Assembly (NCBI RefSeq): GCF_910592395.1
Contig: NC_088316.1
Location: 16,494,001 to 16,554,000 of the forward strand
Length of the DNA: 60,000 nucleotides
Reading direction: 5' to 3'
From: Lineus longissimus
Lineage: Eukaryota > Nemertea > Pilidiophora > Heteronemertea > Lineidae
The position numbers were made by a program, and so were the translations under genes. Shown piece after piece: positions 20,679 through 31,300 of the stretch. Under the pieces are notes generated by a model. It was given only the letters and a program-made list of their open reading frames with translations, did no database searches and had not been told where the DNA came from. Position 1 is the first letter of the stretch. Each line of letters opens with the position of its first letter.

Positions 20679-22679
20679 TTACAGTCTTTTCTTCACGTGT
20701 AATGCCACACATCCAAACCGACAACGTCCAAAAGGCATGGAGGTGTTGAGAACTGTCCATTTGTTGGTGACTGTGTCGTATTGTTCGATTGTATGAAAGA
20801 ATGAGTTTTCTCCATCATGGCCGCTCAAAACATAGATCTTGCTGCCCAAGGATGTGACACCTGAAATATTATAGCATAAGGACTTTAAAAGTTGGCAAGC
20901 TGTTACAGTAGTTACCTATTGCCCTCCCGTATGAATTTCACAGCAATCAAAAACTTTACATTTAGGCAACATAGATGTGGTCTTGGTTAAAGGGGAAACT
21001 ATATTTCCATACCTGCATCAAACCGTGTATCAGTCATTGGTGTCAACTCCGTCCACTGATTTGCCTCCACATCATAGCAGGTAAGCTGCCGCGTGGCTGT
21101 TACCATTTCTAACGTCCCTCCCACTGAATAAAGTTTACCACCAGCTGTTACTAGACCGCTCAGGGACCGTGGTACAGGCATCGGGGCAAGCTGGAAAAGA
21201 ATTCAGGCTGTTGTGATCAGGGAGGCTTTTCCACCCCCAGATAACTTTTCCATACATGTGTGATGGGAGATTTCACTTCAACACCACACAACAGACAATA
21301 AACATTCGATCCTTTCAATGAACTTGGAATAAATTTGCCTAGAACTCTCTTTTATTTATGAACTGGTGTCACCCAGGCCAAGCTAGCGGTCCTTTTAAAA
21401 CATTCTTCAGGGGGCCCATCTTCCAGACTTCCTGCAATCCATAGCTTATGGGTTTGATCATCCTTGGATAGAGCTCAGTTTTCCTTCTCTCAGATGCCTT
21501 GCCAACCACACAAAGCAGGCTGACTGGCTTCAAAACCCAGGATGCACAAAAGGCATGAAAAACTCACATCAGTCCCTTTCCAAATTAAGGCATCCATGTA
21601 CTTACCAATTCCCAGACGTCTGTATTAGGATTGTACCTCTGTAAGGCATCTATGCACTGATTGTTGGGGTCTGATACTCCACCTGAAAGAATCACATACT
21701 CTCAGCTAAATGGTTGGTTTCACATTTTTATTGCGCTTTTAAGTAATTAAGCTATCAAAGTACATGTACTGAAAAAACTCAACAATGTATTGTCTTACCT
21801 GCGACATATAAATAGCCATTAAAACCACATGCTTGTAGGCGACTGACAGCATAATTCATATTGGCCACAAACTTCCAAGTATTTTTGAAAGGGCAGTATT
21901 GCTCGACAGACTTTACGCGCCCTTGTCCATCAAATCCTCCAAGGGTGTAGATCTTTCCATCCACAGAGGCCATGGCTGTAAATCAGAAATATAAGGCTAT
22001 ATCATCGGACTAAACACATTTACCCTGGTCCCTCGGCTGCTCAGTCGATGCTACAATCGGAGCACTTCTGACTGATTCTGAAGGAATTCACCACAAGTTA
22101 CTTCTTTCCAATAAATGTACCTTTTATTTGAGCTACAATTATCCAAACACAGTAGGATGAGAGCCTTACCATGTCTTGCCCTTGGAAGGAGCATGTTCTC
22201 GACTTGTACCCATTTGTCGATTGCAACCTCATACCTCAGCACGCTGTTTAGCACCACTTTTTCCTTATTATAACCACCTGTCAATAAAAAGAATTCTCTA
22301 AACTGAAATGTGAATGAATGACAACAAGGGGCATGATTTCTTCATCCAATTGGCTTAAAAATCTTGCTTATGACAAACAGTTCCGATCAGGGTGTAACTG
22401 TATCGTTCTAAAACTGATCAATGTTTTCATCTTCAAAAGCCTTGAATCTCTACCTGATATATAAATGTTTTCTTCGTCTGTAACTGCAGCACCGTGGTGA
22501 CACCGTGGGAATGGCAGGTCCTTTGCCTTACTCCACAAGTTTCCTTCAATGTCAAAATAGTCGACACAGTTGAGGTAATTTTTGTTATAAATCTCTCCCC
22601 CGACTGTGAAGATGACCGTGGTGATTGGCATTGACTTTCGGGGGCGGCAACGAGGATTGGAGCCATCTTTTCTTCGATC
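20679..22679 (-). other. Kelch-like gene: six kelch repeats over six exons
   Basis: Repeats begin at VIFTVGGE, IYISGGYN, IYTLGGFDGQG, LYVAGGVSDP, LYSVGGTLEM and IYVLSGHDGEN. Each is followed about 20 residues later by the conserved aromatic pair spacing (Y...W, for example CVDYFDIEGNLW, RYEVAIDKW, QYCPFKNTW, RYNPNTDVW, CYDVEANQW, QYDTVTNKW). The last repeat has SG instead of GG. Phase-1 introns split several repeats between the glycines. Confidence 0.9.
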
Positions 22680-24234
22680 CTGCAAAGAGACTTTAAGTCT
22701 TTAGCTCTACCAAAGAGAGGTTTTCACAACTAGCATTTAAAGTGAACATTCTACACAAGTTGCCAACCAGAAGGAGGCCCGTCCCCCCCCCCCACAATGA
22801 CCACTAACATGGTGATAACTTTCATCACTGATTCATACCTTCAGCACATAATATCGCTTAGCTTCCTCAATCATCCCTTTACATTCTTCTGAGTCCCGGA
22901 GTATTGGCTCTGAATCCAGCGTATCGAACATGAAGTAAGGATCCACCAATAGAAGACGAACATGTTGGAGAACGTCCCCCAGACTCGACAATCGTGCATC
23001 GAAGTCGTGTTTGACCCAATTCAACACTGCTGTGAGTACGACATCTTCCGATTCAACCCTCAGATCATCATCCTGAATAAACTCGACTAACTTGTCCTGT
23101 GGCAGTGACAACAACTCCTCATTTTTCATAACCTCGCAGAAGTAGTCCAAAGCAAAAACCTTTGCCGTCTCGGAAAGTTTCGTACAGCTGTGAACTTCAG
23201 CAAAACAATGAATTCCGAGACAGTTACTTGGGTCCATTTCTTTTTCTAAGAATTTGCAACAGGCTTCTGTTACGGAGTTAATTTGAATGAGATTAGCTGC
23301 TGACAGGAGGAGTTGGGCATTCTCTGTTGTGATCTGGAGTTCAGCGGTGTATGTGAAGTCGATGAGCAGACGCATGGTCACCCGGTCAATGCCCGAAATG
23401 TTTACTTTCCTCTCCACACTCTCCCTCATCTCCCCTAAAGAAGTAAAATAATACCATCATAAGTTTATCCACCTTTAAGCAGAGGACATTTTTTTCGAAG
23501 GATTTGCTTGGATATCCTGATTGGAAACCTAAGGTAGGGTAATATATTGATTATACAAACAATCATTTTGACGTTTTTTAACATTTTTAACTTTTCATTT
23601 TTGAAACTGAAACCTAGCATTTAGAAAGAAATTTGGTTTTAAACGCAAACCTGTAAACATGGCCATAAAATACGGACTACAAGCAGCCAACACGCTCCTA
23701 TGACACGGGAATTCCTCGTTGTCTGCTGCTATGATTACATCACACAATAGTCCGCTGCTTCGCTGCTTGTTGAGACCTTGTAGGAGATACAGGGCATGGT
23801 TGTTCCCTCCCATAAACAGCTCAAACTTCTCCTCGAATAAGACTGAAAAAGAAACGTCATTTTTATGCACTTTTATTGTCTGCAGGGCCTGAGCTTGGCT
23901 CATCAAACCTTTTTGCAAAATCTCTCAAGTTCTTCTTAAAGCTTACCTAAGTAGGCCAATGATTTGATTTTGTTCAAATAACTTCTCAAATCAGGATACA
24001 TCTCTGTCGACAAGACCATTTGTCAGTCCCAGGGTGTCCACAATTGACAAGTTCTGTAATTTTTGACCAATCATTATGATCAAAACTTTCCGTACCAATG
24101 TGGGAACAGAGTGCACCCAACACGTGAAACGAATGCAAGACATAATAAATAGTAAGACATTATTTTTGCAATGTACCTCGAAGGGAGTCAAGAGCGGATG
24201 TGGTCGTTGAGCCAAAGGGTGATGAGGAAGGCAT
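20679..24234 (-). CDS. Kelch-like protein (BTB-BACK-Kelch), cullin-3 substrate adaptor
   Basis: Nine exons on the minus strand: 24177-24234, 23651-23842, 22839-23434, 22454-22679, 22170-22277, 21799-21975, 21606-21682, 21013-21190 and 20679-20860. They give 597 residues from MPSSSPFGSTTT to HVKKRL-stop, and the total length is an exact codon multiple. The BTB domain (about 40-147) has SSGLLCDVIIAADNEEFPCH and ACSPYFMAMFTGEMRES. BACK (about 150-260) has MDPSNCLGIHCFAEVHSC and VLQHVRLLLVDPYF. Six kelch repeats follow from residue 298, several split at the Gly-Gly turn. KLHL proteins dimerise through BTB, bind CUL3 through BTB/BACK, and present substrates held by the propeller for ubiquitination. 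The NCLGI-FA style BACK looks like the KLHL6/24/35 group, but I do not assign an orthologue. Upstream 5' UTR exons were not identified. Confidence 0.93.
22839..23842 (-). other. Kelch-like gene: BTB and BACK exons
   Basis: Exon 23651-23842 carries the N-terminal BTB half, ending at MFTG in phase 1. Exon 22839-23434 (596 bp) carries the rest of BTB (VERKVNISGIDRVTMRLLID), the 3-box/BACK domain and the pre-kelch linker ending RYYVLK. The FHT/FTG-type acidic-hydrophobic CUL3 contact helix is present as RESVERKV. Confidence 0.88.
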
Positions 24235-24416
24235 CCTTTCCCTCGCATAAAAATCTGACAAAAACATTGGAACCTAAAATAATAAAGAGGAAGCAAGAAA
24301 ATAGATAACTCTCACGACTGATATTGGATTAAATTTAATCAATTTAAACGACTTGAATACCACTTCAGACGTCATGCATTTCACCTGTGACCTGGGACTG
24401 AGGGTCACATGATTCG

Positions 24417-24640
24417 GGTCACAGTGGCTTATGGCATAGTAACTTTTGTTCTAAAGTATGCTTAGGCTTTGGCCTCCTCTTGAATTGACCAGTTCTGAGT
24501 GTGTGCATTTGGTTTGTAACTTTGTTTGGGTCCTGTCGTCTTTGTTTTTGGTGAAAAGGTCCATTGCTGTGGTGAAGTGACCCCCTTGAGTTGAGACATC
24601 GGAGCATTGTGGTCCTCTGGGAGGCCTCCCTTGGGACGGA
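24417..24640 (+). repeat. Dispersed repeat, copy 2 (plus orientation)
   Basis: It starts at GTCACAGTGGCTTATGGCA and shares several blocks in order with the minus-strand copy at 19430-19590. Minus-strand open frames here (24419-24740) show no similarity I recognise and overlap the repeat, so they are not called genes. Confidence 0.6.
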
Positions 24641-25249
24641 AATAATGCCGAAGTTCGTCACATAGACCCATGAGTATCCGATGGTCCACACCTGGGACAG
24701 TAGGCAAAATCATCATGGATAAATGCCAATGCCAATGCAATCAGCAGCAATGGCAATGGGGGAATTATACATTTTATCAGTTTTTTATCAGACTTTTCAG
24801 AGCCAGAATCGCAGAAGCCGTATTAAGATTATGCATCTGATTATTTGTCGATGGCTCACAGGGATACCCTTTTATCAATTACATCAAATGAACACTGATT
24901 CCATGTTTATAGAGGCATGCTAACAGTGATTTGTTCAGGGTCAAAAACGCATTTTTATGAAGATACAATGTTTACCTTTTGCTGTTGTTGTTGTCGGTGC
25001 GATTAACCAAAATTAATTTCTTCGGTGACGGCCGCGGATATTTCTTAGGTCTCATCAGGGTGTTTTTTGTATTCGTGCGCGGCTAATCGTAGTTTCTAAA
25101 AAATCATTGTTTTTTGGTCCTTACAGTAAGCCAGTGTTGATTTAGCAGTTGTTTTGGCAAAAACATGTTTTTTGGAGTTTCTGAAACCTAGAGCACTACT
25201 TAATAGGCAGCTAACAAGAAACTACGCATTTTACTGTTGTTGCCGACGT

Positions 25250-25800
25250 ATGTGTACACTGAACTTGGAATGTGCGTCGGCCCCGTATTGAAATGCCGTC
25301 CAGTGCTAGTTCGTGCGTTTTTCGCCGATTTGTGCAAAATTCAACATATCTCAAAACTTCAATGGCTGACCCTCGATTTTTTAAAAATTTTTGTGTAGCG
25401 TAAGCAACTGTCTTTCACGGGAGAATGGTCACTGTTAGAATTATCAAGGAAGAAATGTATAATATTTGGAGTTTTCCGTGATTGTCCGGCCCAATTGGCA
25501 ATATTGCCATTTTGGGATGGTGAACAGAGCAAATGCGACGCTTATGATTTATTTAAAGAAATCAAATGCCCGATTTAACATCCTGGAGAATCAGGGGAAT
25601 CGGGCGTTTCCAGTGATATACGACACAAATAATTGAATTCACTTTTCATGAGGGTCGAAATTGGCATATAAACAGCGATGTTAGTCACTTGTGTGGGCAA
25701 ATTCATACCCCTCACGTGACCACTGTTTAAAAAACCACTAAGCGCACGGGGGCGGGCGGCCTTCGGGAACGGTTCGGGGGGTTAGACCCGAAGCCGAGGG
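25250..25800. promoter_or_regulatory. CpG-rich stretch, candidate promoter of the kelch-like gene
   Basis: CG dinucleotides are markedly denser than in surrounding AT-rich sequence (for example GTGCGTCGGCCCCGTATTG, and GGGGGCGGGCGGCCTTCGGG at 25,748). It lies about 1 kb upstream of the first kelch-like coding exon. Promoter function is an inference from composition and position only. Confidence 0.35.
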
Positions 25801-26485
25801 TTCAGTTTCACTATTTAAAATCAATCAATGTGGAAAAAATACATAATTCTGGCTTCCTCACAACCAGTGACGTTTCGACGTCTCCGGTTTCCCGAAAGAT
25901 GCAAGCCAACACAGGGCGTTTCAGCCTCTTCAAAAGGGTACGTCATTCACACGATTCAAGACGATCTCGAAATGTTGCTTGTGGCGGTTTTTCTCACTGA
26001 TTTGTTATTAAGACCATGTGATGGAGACTGTAGCGCACAGAAAATGATCGAAAAACGGTATGTAACGTTGATACATCGTACAGGCTGATTAATGCGGCAG
26101 TGCAACAAATGAAACTTAATATTCACGGGACATCGACGATTAAATTTGAGGACGACTTGCACACAATAGCAAGAGTGTTTTGGAAGGGTTGGGAATAATA
26201 AAGGCATAAATTGCTGAGTTTAATTCGCCAATGTATATATATATATTTAAAGGAAGTTGTAATCCTATGATCTCAATGTTATCAAACCTAGGCCTATAGG
26301 GTTGTACCGCATCGAAACGCAATATCCGGGTGGCGGGTGCCGCATGCCGAGGCGATAAGTAGACAGATATCTCCGCCAGAAAACCGTCCTTAGATTTCTC
26401 TTCGGATTTCTCCGAGCTTGACGATTTTCACCGCCTGGTTAACAAAAAGAGGATGAGTGAGCATACCCAGATTGGCCAAGCCCAA

Positions 26486-26508
26486 CCCCCCCCCCCCCCC
26501 CCCCCCCC
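26486..26508 (+). repeat. Poly-C run (about 23 C)
   Basis: An uninterrupted C homopolymer; it creates an apparent poly-proline open frame that is not a gene. Confidence 0.9.
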
Positions 26509-26929
26509 TTATGTCTCTCGAATCGGGGGACGAACACAGTGGGCTCACAATCGTTCTTCCCGCCAAAAATTCCTACCACGTGTCTTGGCCTGCCACCTTT
26601 ATTTACGCGGATCCAGGCAACGAGGTCACGTGGAAAAATCAATTCCTACTATCAATGCCTGGATCGATAGTGCAAAGTCCCTCATGCCTGGCTGTTTGAC
26701 TTTTCTGGAGTGTTTCCAATGAATAGGCAAGGATCTGTTTCAGTGCTGTGGTCATAATGAAACAAAGGGAGCATTGTTTTATTTCTTCATCTGTAAGTTA
26801 CGATATTGCTGTTAGATTTCATTCATGCATGGTGTAGTATTTTTTCGTAGGTCTGATAAGCACGTGGTGGCGATAGCCGTCACCATGTCTTTAGTGTCCC
26901 CATTGAAAATTGGACCCCCCTCCCCTCCA

Positions 26930-26950
26930 CCCCCCCCCCCCCCCCCCCCC
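26930..26950 (+). repeat. Poly-C run (about 21 C)
   Basis: A second C homopolymer 420 bp from the first, preceded by a C-rich degenerate tract. Confidence 0.9.
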
Positions 26951-27269
26951 ATTATATGCCCTACATATTGTTGACTGCTCAGACAATAAAGGTCCGGAAA
27001 TACTATTCAGATAGAGAAATATAAGTACCAACTTCCCAGTGCTTATAGACCTTTCAATATATAGTCCCTTTAATTAACGAACAAGTCGGCATCACAATCT
27101 CGAATTGTGGCGATTCTTATTGTCTTTGATATAAAACATCAAAATGTCAAAATTTCTTTCTTTGCTGATAATTTATGTTTGAGGATTGGCTTAACGGACA
27201 CTTGGACTTTGACAGTATAGCACAACTCCATCTGATCAAATATGGATTAAACCATACTTGATGTGATTA

Positions 27270-27350
27270 ATAGAGTGTCCATTTAAGAAATTACAATAAT
27301 TTTTCTGATTCTAAAATAGAGTGTCCCTTTAAGAAATTATAATAATGCTT
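27270..27350 (+). repeat. Two-copy tandem duplication, about 45 bp unit
   Basis: The block with AGAGTGTCC, TTTAAGAAATTA and AATAAT--TTCTGAT occurs twice in direct orientation, with a few substitutions. Confidence 0.7.
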
Positions 27351-27776
27351 CTGATCCTTTAAGTCTTCTTCAAACTGAGGTGGAGTGGAATATGATTCCT
27401 ATTGATTTTAGATATAGCCAATTATTGATTGATTTTTTCCATCAGTAAGACCTTGCCATTGTTGGTAGAGTTGATATCAACCAAACTGTTTGATCTTATA
27501 AATAATTTATCATTTATTTTTATTGGAATTGGGAGGCATACATAATATATTTTTGTATGTGACGCAGGTGGGGTACCAAAGGGGCAAAAAAATTAATTTT
27601 TACCACGTAGAAAGTTTGTGAATTATCGATTTGAAAAATTGGAACCTGAGGCTGAAAAAATTGTATGTGGTTGCTGTAAATCCCTTATTTGCCCAGCAAA
27701 AATCATTAAAGGAATTTTTTTGAGCTAAGAAATTGGGAGATAATGATGATGAACACTAAGATATGCAGTCAATATA

Positions 27777-28115
27777 CAGTAGAACCTCTCTATTAAGGAC
27801 ACCCTCTGGACTGACAAATACTGTCCTTAAGAGAGAGGTGTCCTGATTAGAGGTCAAATTGAATGGAAAGTATTAATTTGGGACCAAAACTAGTGTCCTT
27901 AATAGAGAGGTTGTCCTTTATAGAGAGGTGTCCGCTAAGGTAGGCTCCATTGTGCAGTAGAACCTCTCTATTAAGGACACCCTTGGGATTGACAAATGCT
28001 CTCCTTAATAGAGAGGTCAAATTGAATGGAAACAACCAAATTGGGTCTAGAACTAGTGTCCTTAATAGAGAGGTTGTCCTTACTAGATAGGTGTCCGCTA
28101 AGAGAGGTTCCATTG
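27777..28115. repeat. Dimeric interspersed repeat upstream of the anoctamin gene
   Basis: Two direct units of about 165-178 bp each start CAGTAGAACCTCTCTATTAA and end GTCCGCTAAG...CCATTGT. Inside each unit, CTCTCTATTAAGGAC and its inverse GTCCTTAATAGAGAG recur, so every unit is also partly palindromic. Similar 'CTCTCTATTAAGGACACC' elements are widespread in marine invertebrate DNA as I remember them; the class is uncertain. It ends about 175 bp before the acceptor of the anoctamin start-codon exon. Confidence 0.75.
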
Positions 28116-28331
28116 TATATCTTAAAAAATCAGGTCAAGAAATAGAAAATTCTCAGTGTTTATCACACTAGTGTTTAGTCCTCCTGACTTGCAATGGTTT
28201 AATATGGGCACTGTATATAGGGACATTTTTTGGAAACATATAAGGAACCCCAGGAGTAACCTTCGTAACCCTCTGTTTGTGTACTTGCAGAATTTTCCAT
28301 AGCCAGTGGTCTTCATTAAAGATTCAAAGCC

Positions 28332-31300
28332 ATGGAAATCGATGTGCCGTTGACCGAGTTCAATCTCTCGGACAATAAAAACACCAACACTCTTGAAGAA
28401 ACCGAAAGACGGCCAGAGTCAGCTAGGAAGGAGAATGAAACACTTCCTGCGAGTGCAAGAGAATCTGTAGATGTGGTTCATGATCGCGATAAATTAGTCA
28501 ATGAAACAGAGACGGAAATTAGTGCCGATAAAAAACGTAAACGCAAACATCGCCATAGTCGGAGAAAAAGTTATAAGACAATGGAGGAGTCTTTAGATTT
28601 GCCTGAGAAGGCGCCAATGGAGGATAGGATTGATGATGCGGGCGTGGACCAGATCAAACGGATTGATTATGTACTTGTTTATCCGGATAAACATCCCGAG
28701 GAGGAGACAAGTAAAAAGAAACGCTTCGAACTTGAACGGAACTTTACGAATCGGAAGAAATTTGAAGGTGAAATGAGAGAGGAGGGTGTCGAATTTCAAA
28801 AACAGAAATACAAGGAGAATATTTTTGTGAAAATTCATGTGCCATTTAAACGGCTTTGTGAGGAGGCTGAAAAATGCAATTTAGAGATGCCACTTACAGG
28901 GGTAAGTACGCTTTTATTCGCTTGTTTGTAAGTTGCTCTTGATCTGGACTCTACATAAATATGGATACATTGATATTCTGTGGCCAAGGCCTTACTGGTT
29001 AACCCATTGTTTTGCAAGTTTCACATAGCTTCTTCTTGCAAAATTGTTGTAAAGGTTCCTTTGAGTTTGATGGTACAGCTAGCTAGCAGCTCTTGCATCC
29101 TCGCCCAATTCCATTGCAGTGTGAAATCTACGACGACGGCCCCAAGAACATTTGGGAAAGATTCGAAGAGAAGCATTTGAAAACAGATGATGAAGGTAAA
29201 TATGTTTATCAATGGAATTCAGAAAAATTACTTTAGGCTGACGTTACATAGGCCTCATTCGTTCACTTCCCACATGTCACGTTCCAGCTTTACTTAACGT
29301 TCCTCGGTGAATGCACGGCCTTGTGGCATGCATTCAGTGAGGAACGAGCGCATTAAGGGGAACGTGACATGTGGGAAGTGAACGAATGAGGCCTATGTAA
29401 CGTCAGCCTAAGGGGCTCACATTTACAATTCTGAATTGTGATTTTACTAATAATAGGGAGTCTTCAACGCTTTGTTATTTTCTGCAATACCTATAGTAAC
29501 AGGATGATTTTAGCTTTGGGTTTATGGTAAGAGATTCTGAGCAAACGATTTCAGGGAATCATGTCAAGTGGGCACTGTCATATTTCTAAACATCAAATAT
29601 TTCATTTTCATCATTATTTCATTTCTGTAGAAGATGGTACGGTACAGTATTCATGCATGATGTTTATGGGTTTACTGTCACAGACTGGGTGTACATTAAT
29701 AGGACAATACAGTAATTGTCACAAGTAAGTTCTTAGCAGAAGTTGTGCATATTTGCCTGAACAAAAGGAATGTCAGTTGTGACCAGTACTGTATCTAACT
29801 GTTACCTACTCAAATTTCTATCACCCATTTGTTATATTGATCACAAACTCGATCTATAATTATAAACATGCAGGATGTGGTCTTCATCAGCTCTTTGTCC
29901 TTTCTGAAGCTTTCCATTTTGTAGTCCAAACCAAAGGAGGTATTGAATATCTCACCAATTACCACTAGCTACAATGTTGTCTCTGAAAAAAACTTGTTGG
30001 ATTATTTTTGGTTGCGCTTGCAACCTGAATAATGGGAGGTTTTGTGTGTCTCTTCCTCACTTTATCCTTTCCCCGTGTTCTTTCAGCATGTTCAGCCACA
30101 AATTTTTTCACTCTCTTGTTTGTCATCCTGAGGAAATCAGGGGTTAATGTCTCCTGCACAGATTGTGTGCAGGGCCGGAGAACGGGATTTGGGTTCAATC
30201 ACTTGATAATCTGACTTCTTTGCTAAATTTCATGCAAAATCACAATCACGTAGACCAGTTACTACAAACATCGACCATGCTGTGTGACACTGATTATCAT
30301 CGCTCGGGTATATTTTTACTGAGAGAGAGTGAAATTACATAAATTTTGTGCAAGTTTTCGAGTTCCCCAATCAATTATACTGTATATGACACCTGTTCTG
30401 GCAACCACCGTTTATAAAAAAATGGCATGCCTGTATGGATTACTATGATAAGGCCAACCGGTATTGTAACATTAATCGTTAAATAGTGGAGAAAATGAAA
30501 GCAAATAATGGTAGGCCTACTGTTTGACCAGTGAGATTTGACCCAAATCTATCGTCAATATTGCCCATGCCCGCTTCTTTAGATAATATCATTCAAGTGT
30601 TATTCACCTGTCTGACTCTTTAGAATTTGATGACGCTCACCTAAGATTCTCAATGGATTCTCAATCGGCCAAAGATTCTCAATGGATTCTCAATAGGCCA
30701 ATCTTAGCAAGCTAATCATGTTTCTCGATTAGCGGGGTCTTTGCTTGCCCTGCAGGCATAGACACCAGATACCTGATACTTTTTGTCAAGATCTTTTACC
30801 ATAGTTGACAACCCTGTTGCTAATGTTATGCAGTGGAGTGTATAAAAGCTTTTAGTACTGGGTACTACTATGAAGAATATTGGAGTAAAGAACTCTGTTT
30901 GCTCATTAAAATATTGTCACATTTAAGTATGTGAATTTGAGTAACATCTGGCCAAGTATACCAGGCACTCCTGTGTGGTAATATTTTCACTGAATATTCA
31001 TCACCAGCATTGGCATCAAGATAATATTACATTCATCACACCTATATATTTATCAGAGATGTATATTTCATGATTTATCAAAATAATTGAGAAAAGAGAT
31101 GGCATTCAATCTAGTCTTTTGGGCAAAATCAGAATCAGATATGTCGCTTCATCCTTTCTCTCTGGACGAAAGGGATGGCATTCAATGAAGTCTTTTGCCG
31201 AAAATTATGGTATTTGATCTCTCTTTGGTCATTTGTTGGCCTTTCCACATCCATGGCATTATTCAACACTTCAAGAAAAAATCTTTGGAAACATTTTGCC

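Larger units (their letters stand above)
24235..28331. other. Divergent intergenic region, kelch-like to anoctamin
   Basis: About 4 kb with no supported coding exon. It holds a dispersed repeat near 24.4 kb, a GC-richer and CpG-rich stretch at 25,250-25,800 that probably carries the kelch-like promoter or 5' exon, two poly-C runs, small tandem duplications (27,270-27,345) and a dimeric repeat at 27,777-28,115. No convincing TATA box is seen. Confidence 0.5.

Noticed and set aside
23595-23918. ATG open frame upstream of the BTB exon as the kelch-like start
   Set aside because: It reads through intron on both sides of exon 23651-23842; the exon at 24177-24234 supplies a phase-matched start (MPSSSPFG) with good splice sites.
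24419-24740. Minus-strand open frames of 90 and 92 codons
   Set aside because: They overlap a dispersed repeat, share no recognised motif and lack splice sites linking them to the kelch-like gene.
26453-26722. Poly-proline open frame
   Set aside because: Created by the 23-C homopolymer; no gene context.
27847-28113. Minus-strand 88-codon open frame
   Set aside because: Entirely inside the dimeric repeat and repeats with it.
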